Below, piece by piece: positions 53,401 to 62,147 of a stretch of DNA of 64,000 nt (position 1 is the stretch's first letter; the number at the start of each line of letters is the position of its first letter). The position numbers were made by a program, and so were the translations under genes. Source of the DNA: Asanoa siamensis (GTDB taxonomy: Bacteria; Actinomycetota; Actinomycetes; Mycobacteriales; Micromonosporaceae). The stretch is from assembly GCF_016862555.1 (NCBI RefSeq), contig NZ_BONE01000040.1, positions 16,434 through 80,433 on the forward strand, read 5' to 3'. The notes under the pieces are model-generated. The model searched no databases and was not told the origin of the DNA. It saw only the letters and a list, made by a program, of their open reading frames with translations.

Positions 53401-54359
53401 AATGGGGGAAGGCGGCCGAGGTCGGCAAGAAGGTGTGGAACGCGCTCGACGACCTCGTCGGCGGCGCGATGGACTGGTTCAAGCACAGCAAGAAGGCCAA
53501 GCAACTCGAAATGGACGGTGGAAGCTGTCCGATCAAGAACAGCTTCGTCCCGGGCACCCCTGTGCTGTTGGCAGACGGGACCCTGAAACCGATCGACGAG
53601 ATAGCCGTCGGTGACATGGTCCTGGCGACCGATCCGAGAAGCGGGGACCAGCGGCCCAAGAAGGTCGTCGCGACCATCGTCGGTGAGGGCAGCAAGGACC
53701 TGGTCGAGATCACCGTCGACGTGGCCGGCGCCACGGGTCTCGTCGTCGCCACCGACCAGCACCCATTCTGGGTGCCGAGCCTGGCGAAGTGGGTCGACGC
53801 CACCGACCTCGAGCCGGGCCAGACGCTGCTGACGCCGTCGGGCGAGACCGTCGAGGTCAAGGCCGTGGACCGGTGGACCCAGCAGGCGAAGGTGCACAAC
53901 CTGACCGTCGAGGACATCCACACCTACTACGTGGCGGCCCAGAACGAGCCGATCCTCGTGCACAACTGTGGCGGCGGCCTGGACGCGAACGGCGACGCGT
54001 GCACCTGCCCGAGCCCCCGACCGATCGAGGCCGAGGTGGACGCCGTCGAGCATCCGGACTTCGCCATCCACGCGCACGAGCAGGGTCTGGACGGGGCCAA
54101 GTGGAAGGTGGACCGGCCGGGTGCCGACGGGCGCCGCAAGGAGTCGCTGCGCGGTGTCCGCACGAGAAGCGGATTCGACAGAGACGAACTACCGCCCGCG
54201 ATGGTCGAAGAGGGCGGCGCGGGCGCGCACGTCAAGCACATCAACCCGAGAGACAATCGCGGTGCCGGATCGGTGATCAAGGCTCAGGTGAAGGACGTGC
54301 CGGACGGAGGTACATTCATCCTGAGGATCATCAATCTGGAAGATATCGGAGTCGTATAG
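47493..54359 (+). CDS. Rhs-repeat polymorphic toxin with HINT and NucA/NucB-like DNase
   Basis: A 2288-residue secreted toxin. The GTG at 47493 overlaps the previous stop and has GAAGGAG five bases upstream; a signal-like segment (AWLLTAVVGAGVLAGLPA) follows. The body has many Rhs/YD repeats ending in the core motif LGARMYDPRIGRFISVDPV. A run of 24 consecutive Gly (53067-53138) is next. Then come a short helical region and a HINT domain (NSFVPGTPVLLADG to EDIHTYYV and VHNC, about 53530-53970), expected to release the tip. The last ~125 residues hold RDELPPAMVEEGGAGAHV and NPRDNRGAGSVI, matching NucA/NucB secreted nucleases. Confidence 0.9.
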   Translation: MNLAGNRRAGATMSSRFFLGNRYRRRVVRPVAWLLTAVVGAGVLAGLPAPAAAQGIQNPPAVREFGQTVDGKPQPVTPRKDNPAAKARVTTPASVAWPAAGAVDLPVAAAASTTGTAQARAAAVAPAKVGGLAVGVRAPQATDQRAAEAVPAKVRVEVAPRATSTAAGVSGPVVTLRRTDTARSASRLTVSLGYASFAQAFGGDFGARLRLVRLPECAVAAARPAGCGAPVPVPAVNDSAAGVVTADVDLAAGAAVFALVAGDSSSQGNYAATKLAPSSKWTVDPSSGAFNWSYPLRVPPTPGGSAPEVAFNYSSQSVDGRTSATNNQGSWIGEGFGYETGYIERRYKSCNDDGHDTSADQCWSHNNATIVLGGQSGDLLKDAAGRWRLTSDADWKIEPLTGATNGDDNGEHWRVTTPDGTEHYFGLNRLPGWTSGKPETRSTWTVPVFGDDSGEPCYNSTFANASCQQAWRWNLDYTRDLHDNVQAFYYERESNYYARNAKTDVNGTVYHRGGWLDRIEYGQRHNAVYSTTAPARVRFSVAERCLVTSTFDCAENKLTEANATHWPDVPADRICAPDTKCKLEQAAPSFFTRKRLTTITTEIRKGTGWDTVDTWGLDHWFTDNSDGSKTLWLNKITHTGHVGDGTVTLPAIELIGAQYENRVDPPNDAIAALMRFRVNTIYTDSGSQIDIAYKPRDCSVGNVPTPGSSTRRCYPVKWTPNLGDPVIDWFHKYVVDKVTETDRTGGAPDMVTAYEYVGGAAWRKGDPDGFTKAEDLTWNQWRGYETVRVRRGDGQTMTTRSDHTFLRGMHGNKLPNGTTQSASVTDSTGAAHTDTDEFAGHELETITYNGSAQVAKVITIPWLHETGKQDNSWGDVRSTFVRTGTVRSFTALAAGGWRETKNVSTYDTTHGRVTQTDDFGDVASGKDADDRCTRTTYADNEGKWLWSLASRIETVAVKCATNPNRATQVISDVRTWFDNGSYGAAPTKGDPTRTEKLATHNGTTATYVTQATSTFDQWGRPRTVADVAGSVTTTTYTETDGLTTKKEEVGPMGSAWKNTTEFAPHWGLPLGQTDLNGKRGDMEYDQLGRLVNVWLPDRSKANNTSPSMKYTYLQRADKPTVVKTERVEIDGSYVSDFELYDGFLRPRQKQTPGPEGGRLVTDTFYTPTGQIARTNDVYHMAGAPSDVLLISTNGDANGQTLYEYDGADRKTADVFRVSGDEKWRTTTIYGGDRTSVDPPTGGVPATTITDARGQTTSLLQYTGPSPTGAHKETKYTYTAAGQLATLTDPGNNTWSWTHDQRGRQISTTDPDAGTSTSTFDDLDRQITSTDARGNLTTNVYDKIGRKTAMYHGTVATGTKVGTWTWDSIYRGQLYLSGRIVNGATYAVTYPTRDYLYRPTATRYHVPSVAGMEELTGTYQFAVTYNRDGTVQGQTWPAGGGLPAEGVVYGYDSIRRPISMTGTDGGYVNGVKYAQTGELMQLKLSAGGKWASLTYEYEKGTRRLTSSRLDRQGAPVVDIHAKYTYDDAGKVLRIDDNPAGGVRDAQCFTHDGLNRMTSAWTSASTAEDPCAGGPAATGVGGPAAYHHSYTYDDTGNRDTETVHGVNGASTVTRDYRYPAQGQPKAHALSSVVEHTAGGDRLYEYEYDASGNMTKRDQVGAEQTLNWDKEGKLESVVEGGQTKASFLYDIDGARMIRKEPNATTLYLPGMELKLNHASRAVDGTRFYNFGGQTVAVRDIQGVKFLASDHQGTQGAVIDSASGDITRRRMTPFGVERGVAPASWPGDKGFVGGTKDTTTGLTLLGARMYDPRIGRFISVDPVFTPGDPSQHNAYQYGRNNPTTWADPSGLRLPPEDLALLSGGGGGGGGGGGGGGGGGGGGGGGGAPPPANVYVPDPDLIAAREAAERAKQRLIEAAKMLTKIAMDELGVTAALDCFTTGDMGSCAEVAIDVATTFVGGLAAKIARKYAPPWKWGKAAEVGKKVWNALDDLVGGAMDWFKHSKKAKQLEMDGGSCPIKNSFVPGTPVLLADGTLKPIDEIAVGDMVLATDPRSGDQRPKKVVATIVGEGSKDLVEITVDVAGATGLVVATDQHPFWVPSLAKWVDATDLEPGQTLLTPSGETVEVKAVDRWTQQAKVHNLTVEDIHTYYVAAQNEPILVHNCGGGLDANGDACTCPSPRPIEAEVDAVEHPDFAIHAHEQGLDGAKWKVDRPGADGRRKESLRGVRTRSGFDRDELPPAMVEEGGAGAHVKHINPRDNRGAGSVIKAQVKDVPDGGTFILRIINLEDIGVV

Positions 54360-55042
54360 TGACGCAGATGAGCGCAGATCTAGCGAAACTGCTGGGCGCT
54401 GCCTCTCGTGATCTCGCCGACGACAGCGTCGACCGGGCGGCCCTGCCGCCCGGTCCGCTGGGCGACCAACTCGCTCGGACGCTGGGTGAACGAAACGGTT
54501 TCTTCGCCTTCGAGTCGGCGCTGTTGCTGCGTCCGTTGGGCAGTTCGTTACGGACCGCGGCCCTCGGTCTCACGACCTGGAACGCTGCCGACACCTGGAA
54601 GACGACGTACCATGGCCGGTCTTTCGGTGATGTCACGTTCTTCGCCGAGGACCTTTTCGGTGGGCAGTTCGGCATCACGTCCGACGCGATCGTGTCGCTC
54701 AATCCTGAGGTAGGCGAGCTCGAACATTTCGCCGGCTCGATCGACGAGTGGGCGACCCGTATTCTCGATGACTACGACGTCCTCACGGGTTACCCACTCG
54801 CACACGAATGGCAGCGTCTTCACGGTCCACTGGCACCCGGCACGCGGCTCGTTCCCCGTCAGCCCTTCACCGTCGGTGGAGAATTCGAGGTCGCCAATCT
54901 GGTCGCGGTCGCCGAGGTGAAAGCGATGCGCATCTACGGCGGCATAGCCACGACTCTCGCCGGGGTGCCGGACGGGTCCGAGGTGACCTTCCGCATCGAG
55001 AACTCCGGCGCGGGCAGCGACGCGCACCGCGGAGAGGGTTGA
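54359..55042 (+). CDS. SUKH (SMI1/KNR4)-like candidate immunity protein
   Basis: A 227-residue cytoplasmic protein. Its GTG at 54359 overlaps the toxin stop (TAGTG) and has GGAG seven bases before it; an in-frame ATG at 54368 is spaced 16 bases. The sequence fits the SMI1/KNR4 (SUKH) superfamily: LARTLGERNGFFAFESALLL at the start, then a SFGDVTFFAEDLFGGQFGI segment typical of the core sheet. SUKH proteins are the commonest immunity proteins beside DNase-type polymorphic toxins. It most likely protects the producer from the nuclease tip encoded just upstream. The pairing is inference from position and family. Confidence 0.85.
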   Translation: MTQMSADLAKLLGAASRDLADDSVDRAALPPGPLGDQLARTLGERNGFFAFESALLLRPLGSSLRTAALGLTTWNAADTWKTTYHGRSFGDVTFFAEDLFGGQFGITSDAIVSLNPEVGELEHFAGSIDEWATRILDDYDVLTGYPLAHEWQRLHGPLAPGTRLVPRQPFTVGGEFEVANLVAVAEVKAMRIYGGIATTLAGVPDGSEVTFRIENSGAGSDAHRGEG

Positions 55043-55092
55043 TACGAAGCCTCGACGCGGTCGCCGGATGCTCCATGCCAAATGGGCGTTCA

Positions 55093-56281
55093 TCAGCCCT
55101 CGGCGCGCAGTGCCGCGATCGGCTCGATCCCCGACGCCCGGTGGGCCGGGTACGCCCCCGCGAGCAGCCCCACAACCGTCCCCGCCGCGACGGCCGCGGC
55201 CGGTAACCACGGCGCCAGGACCGGCGTCCATTCCTTCACATAGGACACCGCCGTCACCACGACGATGCCCGTGGATGCGCCCAGGATGCCGCCGAACAGG
55301 CCGACGCCCGCCGACTCCAACAGGAACTGGCCTGCGACCTGGCCGCGGGTCGCGCCGAGGCTGCGGCGTAGGCCGATCTCGCTCGTCCGCTCCAGCACCG
55401 ACACCAGCGTCGTGTTCGCGATCCCGACCGCGCCGATGACGAGCGACACCAGGCCCAGCACCAGGAACAGCGACTGTACGTCGCGCGCCACCTTCGCTCG
55501 TACCGCCGCCGGTTCTGGGGCCTGAGCCGCTTCCAGCGCGTCGGGTGACTGCGGCGCCAGCGCCGTCGGGGCCTGGCTCGAGATCAGGCGGGCCGCGCCG
55601 ACGCGGGTGTCGACGCGCACCGACTGCGGCGCCGTCAGGCCGAACGCGGCCGCCGCCGTGCCGTCCGGGATGATCACCGCGTTGAGCAGCGCCGGCTCGC
55701 GGGCTACGCCGTCCAGGATGCCGACCACGGTGTACGCGCGGTCGCCGAGGAAGACCGCCGGGTGCCGGCCGACGTCGGCGACGTGCAGGGTCGCGGCGAG
55801 GGTCGCGCCGAGCACCACCACCGGGTCGGCGCGCCGGGAATGCCCCGCGTCGAACCACCGCCCGCTGCCGATCGTGCCGCGCACCGCGCCGAGCAGGCCG
55901 GGGGAGCCGGCCACGACGTCGGCGGCACGGTCGTCGGGCGCCAGCGGGTCCACGACCGACGTCGTACGCACGGTCAGGTCCGGCAGGTCGAGCTTGCTCA
56001 TCGTGCCGGCGGCCACGACCCCGTTGAGCCGCGCCAGCCGGGTCTCGGCGTCCCACGGGATCGCGCTGACCAGCTCACCTTGGGTGGCCGCGCGGGCCGC
56101 CGGCCGCACGATCACCTCGGTCGCGGCGAGCTCGTCGAAGCGGCTGACGATCTGCGCGCCGGCGGTGTCGGCGAGTCCCACGGTCGCGACCAGCGCGCCG
56201 ATGCCGAGCATGGTGCCGAGGGCCGTCAACGCCATCCGCTGCGGCCGGGCCAGGCTCGCCGAGATGGCCTCCCCGAGCAGG

Positions 56282-56292
<11 letters not shown>
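55093..56292 (-). CDS. MacB/FtsX-type ABC transporter permease
   Basis: A 399-residue permease with the MacB topology: one membrane segment near the N-terminus (MALTALGTMLGIGALVATVG), a large extracytoplasmic domain, and three segments at the C-terminus (LFLVLGLVSLVIGAVGIANT, GLFGGILGASTGIVVVTAVS, AAAVAAGTVVGLLAGAY). The ERTSEIGLRRSLGATRGQV loop is the classical coupling helix. It is the last gene of the trio; the GTG start overlaps the ATPase gene by 11 bases. Such machines push substrates from the outer face of the membrane by mechanotransmission. The substrate is unknown. Convergent with the immunity gene. Confidence 0.92.
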
Positions 56293-56964
<672 letters not shown>

Positions 56965-56968
<4 letters not shown>

Positions 56969-58500
56969 CGCTCGCCGACCACGACCAGATCGCCCTCGGC
57001 CAGGTCGGGCGCGGTCACCTCGGCGAAGCCGTCGGCGGCCAGACCGACCGTGACCACCACGTCGCGGGTGGCGTCGTCCGCGGAGACCCGGACCCGCGCG
57101 GTGCCGGACGCGTCGGTGACCAGAGCCGCCAAGGGTACGGCGAGGACGGCGCCGGCCGTGGACTCGATCGGGATCGTGACCCGCAGGTTGGCACCGGCGA
57201 GCGCGGCCGGGTCGCCGCCCTCAGGGGTGATCCGGACGGCGTACCGCCCGGCGTCGACGCCCTCGGTGCCCGGGCTCTCCGCGACGGCGGTCACCGTGCC
57301 GGTCAGGTCGACGCCGCTGACCTCGTCGTCGAGCCGGGCCGCCGCGCCGACCCGGAGCAGGCGGGACTCCTCGCGGGACAGCCCGGACACGACCTGCAGG
57401 TCGGCGCCGGACAGGCTCACCGCCGGACCGGCCGCGACCGCGCCGACCTTGACGTTGACCTTGTCGACCCGGCGCGGAAGGCTCGGTACAAAGGCGATCT
57501 CACCGCGCGGCAGCCGGATGCCGGCGGCGCCCCGTGCCTCGGCGAGGGTCGTGCGCGCCGACGCCGCCTCGGCCCGGGCCTGGGCCAGCGCCTGGGCGGC
57601 GGCCGTCGTGTCGCGGGGTGCGCGCAGCTCCGCGAGCTGGGCGGACGCGACGGCGAGCGCGTTGTCGGCCGCGACCAGCGCCGCCCGTAGCTGGGCCAGC
57701 GTGGCGTCGTCGCCGCCGGCGGCCGCGTCGAGGGCGGCCCGGGCGGCGTCCCTGTCGGACCGCGCGTTCTCGACGGCGCCCTCCGCGGCCAGCACCTCCG
57801 AGCGGGCGGGCGGCCTGGCCGCTTCGGCCAGCGCGACGGTCGCCGCGCTGACCGCCGTCTCCGCGGCCCGCAACGCCGCCTGGGCCTCGGCCACACCCGC
57901 GCGGTCCTCGGCGCTCGGCGCGACCGCCTCGTAGCCGAGGTCCGTGTAGAGGCGGCTGACCGCCGCGGCCGTCTGTCCGTCGTAGACGGTGTCGACCGTG
58001 CCGGCGAACACCCGCAGGCGGCGCAGTGCCGCCTCGAGTTGGCGCACGTCGTTGCCGCGGCTGCCCGGGCCGAGTGCCCGGTACATCGGCAGGGCGCCCT
58101 GCAGCAGGATCACCGGGCGACCCGACGCCTCGAGGAGCACGTCGCCCTCGTCGACCTGGGCACCGCTGGCCGGGACCCGGCCGGTCACGACCAGCGAGCC
58201 GAGCGAGCCGTCGCCGAGGTCGCTGTCGATCGCCACCTCCACCGCCTGGGCGAAGGAGACGTCGCCGCGCGAGACGACCGTCGACTCGAGCGTGCGCCGC
58301 TCGACGGGCACGAGGATCGGTGCCGCGGCGGGCGCGGCGGCTCGGCGCGCGACGTCGTCGGGCGACTCGATGGACCGCCCGAACCACCAGCCGAGACCGG
58401 CGGCGCCGACGGCGACCGCGACCACGACCGCGACCACGCGCTGGCGACCGCCCAGCACGGTGAACCGCGGTCGACCCCGCACCAAGGACCCGTCACTCAT
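56965..58500 (-). CDS. Membrane-fusion/adaptor protein of the MacB-type transporter
   Basis: A 511-residue HlyD-like adaptor. One membrane anchor (VVAVVVAVAVGAAGLGWWFG, about 22-41) precedes the extracytoplasmic part. It has a barrel-sandwich start (LVPVERRTLESTVVSRGDV), a peptidoglycan-binding domain (MYRALGPGSRGNDVRQLEAAL, with YDGQTAAAV), a long Ala-rich coiled coil of about 130 residues, then beta-barrel and membrane-proximal domains. This design (adaptor plus peptidoglycan binding) is common for MacB-like systems of Gram-positive bacteria with no outer membrane. First gene of the trio. Confidence 0.88.
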
Positions 58501-58612
58501 CTCTGCCCATCAGCCCGTCGTTTTCGCAGAGCGAGTATTACCGAAGAACGATGGCTGGGATAGGCCGTAGTCCATCGAAAGGCCGATGCGTGTCGTCTCG
58601 CCGTGCCTGATC

Positions 58613-59491
58613 TCAGGTCTGTCCATCGAGGATCTTGCGGGTGTATTCACGCGAGACGGAGCCCTGGAGATCAAGGTATTCGCCGTTGCACCGGCGAATG
58701 GCCAACGCGAGCGCGATCTCCTGGCGTTGCAGAGCGCCGAGCGTGCGCTGGTCGGCCTTGTCGAGCACCTCGGTGACCTTGACGCCCGCCGCGTCCCGAC
58801 CCCGTTTGGCCAGGGCGTCGCGGGCCGCCTCGAACTTCTGCACCAGGGGCATCGCCTTCTGCGAGATCTCGCCGCCCAACTCGTCGGCGCTGGTGGCGAA
58901 CCCCTCGCCGGCCATGCAGCGGCGGGCCTCGTCACGGGCGGCCACGATCCGCGGATCGTTGACCATCGCCTCGTCGGCCTTCTCGAGCACGTCGGCCAGC
59001 GCCGGTGGCAGCACGACCTGCCCACCGCCGGGCGGGAAGCCGAGGTCAGTGATGACGCGTTCCTCGCAGGCGAGCACCATGTCGTCGTAGGTGCGCTGCG
59101 CGGCCGCGGACAGCGCGGACCGGACGGCCTGGTTGGGATCTTCGGACTGCGCCGGCCGCGGGTAGTCGATCAGGGTCGAGATGCCCAGCCCGTAGCGGCG
59201 CGCGAAGTCGTCGTCGGAGAGCCCGAGGGCCTCCTGCGGCTGCGCCGGCGGGCGGTAAGGGCGGTAGTCGAAGCCCGCCTTGCCGAGACAGTCCGCCATG
59301 ATCTTGTCGCGGTCGGCGTAGTAGGTGTCGCGCCGGGACTGCTGGGCGCCCGGGTCGGACGGCGGCGTGCCGACGAGGCTGTCGCGTAGCGAGGGGCCGA
59401 TCGACGGCGTCGCGTCGGACGGCGGCCCGGACGAGCAGGCGCCGACGAACAGGACCGTGACGATGGCCAGGCCGGCCGTGACGAGCCTCAT
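58613..59491 (-). CDS. Lipoprotein of unknown function
   Basis: A 292-residue lipoprotein: signal MRLVTAGLAIVTVLFVGAC with Cys19 in the lipobox, then a Ser/Pro tether. The mature protein is helix-rich and charged, with single Cys residues (ADCLGKAGF, LACEER, RRCMAGEG, RRCNGEY) that recur like a paired-disulfide pattern. The DCLGKAGF form occurs in many small actinobacterial secreted proteins of unknown role. GGGAAGG is before the ATG at 59491; the frame extends to 59746 but that part lacks a signal and overlaps the next gene. No function can be assigned. Confidence 0.7.
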   Translation of the reverse strand: MRLVTAGLAIVTVLFVGACSSGPPSDATPSIGPSLRDSLVGTPPSDPGAQQSRRDTYYADRDKIMADCLGKAGFDYRPYRPPAQPQEALGLSDDDFARRYGLGISTLIDYPRPAQSEDPNQAVRSALSAAAQRTYDDMVLACEERVITDLGFPPGGGQVVLPPALADVLEKADEAMVNDPRIVAARDEARRCMAGEGFATSADELGGEISQKAMPLVQKFEAARDALAKRGRDAAGVKVTEVLDKADQRTLGALQRQEIALALAIRRCNGEYLDLQGSVSREYTRKILDGQT

Positions 59492-59555
59492 GAGCCTTCC
59501 CGGGGGGACGGGGGGTGGTCGCGGGCAGGGTCGTCCGCGACCACCGACGTCAGTG

Positions 59556-59987
59556 TCAGAAGTTCCAGACGCTGTAGAACAGGGGGCCTTCGGCGCAGTT
59601 CCACGACAGACATAGCGCGAAACCGGCGTTGGAGTTGCCCTGCTGGTCGAACGACGTGTAGTTGGCCCAGGTGCCGGCCGAGCAGTCCTGCCCGACCAAC
59701 GACTGGGACGGGTCCCGCCAGACCGCGTTGGCGCACTTGCCGTCACCGTCGAGCGCGTCCATCAACCGGCCGTAGTTGTCGCTGAGCCCGTCGCAGGTGG
59801 CGTTCGTACCGGTGCGGGTGTCTTCCCTCGCCTGGACCCTGTTCTGGGCGTTGGTGTAGGTGAACTGCACCCGGGTGCCGCGGCACCCCGCCTGTGCCGC
59901 GGTCGACGGCGCGATCGCCACCACCGCTGTCGCCAGCAACAGCAGCAGCGCCGCGGCAGTCGACCTCAGCCGTGCTCTGGTCCCCAT
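59556..59987 (-). CDS. Small secreted protein of unknown function
   Basis: A 143-residue exported protein. The signal peptide (RLRSTAAALLLLLATAVVAIA) ends near PSTAAQAG. The mature part is small and rich in Asn, Asp, aromatic residues and five Cys (GCRGT, TCDGL, GKCAN, QDCSAG, LCLSWNC), fitting a disulfide-bonded extracellular domain. GGGAGG lies four bases before the ATG. I do not recognise the family. It is divergent from the SARP-like gene. Confidence 0.65.
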   Translation of the reverse strand: MGTRARLRSTAAALLLLLATAVVAIAPSTAAQAGCRGTRVQFTYTNAQNRVQAREDTRTGTNATCDGLSDNYGRLMDALDGDGKCANAVWRDPSQSLVGQDCSAGTWANYTSFDQQGNSNAGFALCLSWNCAEGPLFYSVWNF

Positions 59988-60180
59988 CTGACCTCCCTAG
60001 GCGTGGACGTGAGGACGCGCGGGGCCGGATGCGCCGGGTTTCGCCGCACCGGTCCCGATGCCATGGTCGACGGTCAATGCATACGCCGCGCATATGTCGG
60101 CATGTAAACGGCCTTGTTCGGCCGGATGCGAAGCCAATACCATCGATACGCCGCATGGTTGATCAAACGGGGAGGTCACC

Positions 60181-60942
60181 TTGGCGTTGTTCCGTGTCCT
60201 CGGTCCACTCAGGGTCGGGCCCGACGCCACCAATAGTCAACCGGGCCGGCCGAGCGAACGCGCGCTGCTCGGCGGGCTGCTGTTCCATGCCAACCGGTTC
60301 GTCTCCAAGGCGCGCCTGGCCGAATTCATCTGGACGGTGCCGCCGTCGTCGGCGGATGCCAACATCCGCACCTATGCCGCGTTCGTGCGCCGGTCCCTGG
60401 ACGACGCCGCGCCGGGCCTGAGCGCCCGCCTGGAGACCCGCCGCGGCGCCGGCGGCGCCTACCGCCTGGCGGTCGCCGACGACGAGTTCGACGCGGCGGT
60501 GTTCCGTGCCCTGGCCGACGAAGGACGGTCCCGGCTGACCGCGGGCGACCCGTCCGGCGCGGTGACCAGGTTGCGGCGGGCGCTGTCGATCTGGACGGGT
60601 CCGGCGGGGGAGGACCTACCGGACACATCAGCGGTACGGGCGTGCGTGGCCGATCTGGAAGACCGCCGCACACGGGCGCGCGAAGACCTGGCCGAGGCAC
60701 TGGTGGCCCTGGGCGACCCGGCGGCCGCGGTCGCCGACCTCCAGTTGCTGGCCTCCCGCAACCCGCTGCGCGAGCGCCCGGTGCATCTGTTGATGTCGGC
60801 CCTCTACACCGACGGCGAGCCGGCGGAGGCGGTCGCGGCCTACCACCGGCACCGCCGCACGCTGCGCGACGAGACGGGCTGCGACCCGTCGCCCCGCCTA
60901 CAGGCGTCCTACGTGCGGATGCTGCGCCACGCGTCGACCTGA
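60181..60942 (+). CDS. SARP-like (BTAD) transcriptional regulator
   Basis: A 253-residue regulator from a TTG start with GGGGAGG five bases upstream. Residues ~1-95 are a winged helix of the OmpR/SARP kind (FRVLGPLRV, RALLGGLLFHANRFVSKARLAEFIW). Residues ~100-250 form the bacterial transcriptional activation domain (FRALADEGRSRLTAGD, LRRALSIWTGPAGEDL, RERPVHLLMSALY, AYHRHRRTLRDETGCDPSP). SARPs of this small size usually activate secondary-metabolite genes. No biosynthetic cluster lies beside it here, so the target is open. Confidence 0.9.
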   Translation: MALFRVLGPLRVGPDATNSQPGRPSERALLGGLLFHANRFVSKARLAEFIWTVPPSSADANIRTYAAFVRRSLDDAAPGLSARLETRRGAGGAYRLAVADDEFDAAVFRALADEGRSRLTAGDPSGAVTRLRRALSIWTGPAGEDLPDTSAVRACVADLEDRRTRAREDLAEALVALGDPAAAVADLQLLASRNPLRERPVHLLMSALYTDGEPAEAVAAYHRHRRTLRDETGCDPSPRLQASYVRMLRHAST

Positions 60943-60970
60943 CCGGGCCGCCACCGCGTACGCTCCACGG

Positions 60971-61387
60971 GTGTCTATGCCTTCGGTCCGGAACCGTCCA
61001 GCGAGGATGTCCGCCTGGACGCTGGTCGGGTTGATCGCCGCGGTCCTCGGCATCGCGATCGCCATCCTCACCACGTTCCTCGAGCCCCCGCCGGGCGACA
61101 GTGACGCGGGCCCACCCTCCGCGACGGCGCCACCAACGACCAGCGCTCCGACCGCGTCCCCGACGGCCACACCGCCCGTCCTCGGCCGGGTGGAGATCGT
61201 CGTCATCCAGCCCCCAGCGGCCCCGACCGCAGGCGAGGGGGCGACACAGGGCTGGCTGACGAGCCTCGGAACGCTGCTGGTCGGCATCGCGGCGCTCCTC
61301 GCGCTGTTGCGACGCCCAGCCCCGGACCGATCCACCCCTGAGCCAGGACGCGCCATGGGGCACGCCGACACCACTTCGTCTCCCTGA
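60971..61387 (+). CDS. Small membrane protein of unknown function
   Basis: A 138-residue frame from a GTG (an ATG at 60977 would shorten it by two residues). It has two hydrophobic segments (LVGLIAAVLGIAIAILTTFL and LGTLLVGIAALLALL) joined by a Pro/Thr/Ser-rich, Ala-rich loop of about 55 residues. Low-complexity loops like this are seen in genuine small actinobacterial membrane proteins, but the gene has no clear ribosome binding site. It follows the SARP gene by 28 bases. Confidence 0.5.
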   Translation: MSMPSVRNRPARMSAWTLVGLIAAVLGIAIAILTTFLEPPPGDSDAGPPSATAPPTTSAPTASPTATPPVLGRVEIVVIQPPAAPTAGEGATQGWLTSLGTLLVGIAALLALLRRPAPDRSTPEPGRAMGHADTTSSP

Positions 61388-61403
61388 CCCGCTCGGGTAA
61401 CGC

Positions 61404-61825
61404 ATGAGTCAGCGACCCGGTTTCGAATGGGGCGGCGACGGACGGCGGCCAACCATCGGAGACGGAGTTCGCCACGACCCTGGACGGCTTGATTCCTTCC
61501 TTGGACTACTGGCTACGGCAGGACGACGACAGGACTCCGTGGCTGCTGGTGTCACACGACTTCGTTGTTGGCAACGCGATGCACGACACGCTGCGCCTGG
61601 ACTTCGACGACGCCGGCATCCGGGGCGGCTGGAGCCCGGCCAACCTCAACTGGGACGGTGAGGTGCGCGCGGAGGCCGCTGACATCGACACCACCGGCCC
61701 AGACGGCATCAATGTGCCAGCCGGAACCCCAAACGTCCAGCGAACTGGCCCGGCTGGCCGCCAATTGGTTCGCAGACCATCAGCGGCGATGGGGATCGAC
61801 CAACCCATCCAGGAATGACAGCTGA
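61404..61825 (+). pseudogene. Decayed gene of unknown function with two apparent frameshifts
   Basis: Three frames in turn look like coding sequence. From the ATG at 61404 the first ~17 residues look genuine (MSQRPGFEWGGDG). The next frame carries EFATTLDGLIPSLDYWLRQD and WLLVSHDFVVGNAMHDTL. After about 61730 a third frame continues with ELARLAANWFADHQRRWG. Read together they would make a protein of about 140 residues. The simplest view is a broken gene, placed near the island border. Sequencing errors are an alternative but two in 400 bases is unlikely. Confidence 0.45.
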
Positions 61826-62058
61826 AGCTGGGGCACGAAGGTCGGGGTGACCGCCTAAGGACGAGCCTCGCTGGCCGCAGCATCCGCTGTCTCCCTGCAG
61901 TTCGGCTGCTGCCGCACCCAACCGCACAGTCGAACCATCAGGACGACGGTTCGAGGCTGGTCAGCATCTCGTGCACGCGAAGAAGGGTGTCCTGCCGGCG
62001 TTTCCGAGGTTGCAGACGGCGTCGGCTCAGGATGGGTGTGCTTGTCGGCCATTCTGAA

Positions 62059-62092
62059 AGAGCCGGTCCCTCGTTCTGAGGAGACCGGCTCT
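62059..62092 (-). terminator. Terminator hairpin beyond the tRNA fragment
   Basis: A perfect 10-bp stem (AGAGCCGGTC and GACCGGCTCT) whose loop can pair four more bases. Read on the minus strand it follows the tRNA 3' end and is followed by TTTC, as expected for the original terminator of the tRNA gene. Confidence 0.7.
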
Positions 62093-62108
62093 GACCTGCT
62101 GTGCTATC

Positions 62109-62147
62109 TGGTGGGCGGTACTGGGTTTGAACCAGTGACCTTCTGCG
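62109..62147 (-). other. tRNA 3' fragment, probable attachment site of an island
   Basis: On the minus strand the sequence ends as a tRNA: variable loop AGGTC, T-arm ACTGG-TTCAAAC-CCAGT (5-bp stem, 7-base loop), acceptor strand ACCGCCC, discriminator A and encoded CCA (62109-62111). No matching 5' half (starting GGGCGGT on that strand) lies at higher coordinates; island-like AT-richer DNA is there instead. This is the usual trace left by an element that integrated into the 3' end of a tRNA gene. The amino-acid identity cannot be read without the anticodon. Confidence 0.7.

Noticed and set aside
61855..62052. Minus-strand frame beginning MADKHTHPEPTPS
   Set aside because: Low-complexity, no conserved motif, and it overlaps the eroded region before the terminator.
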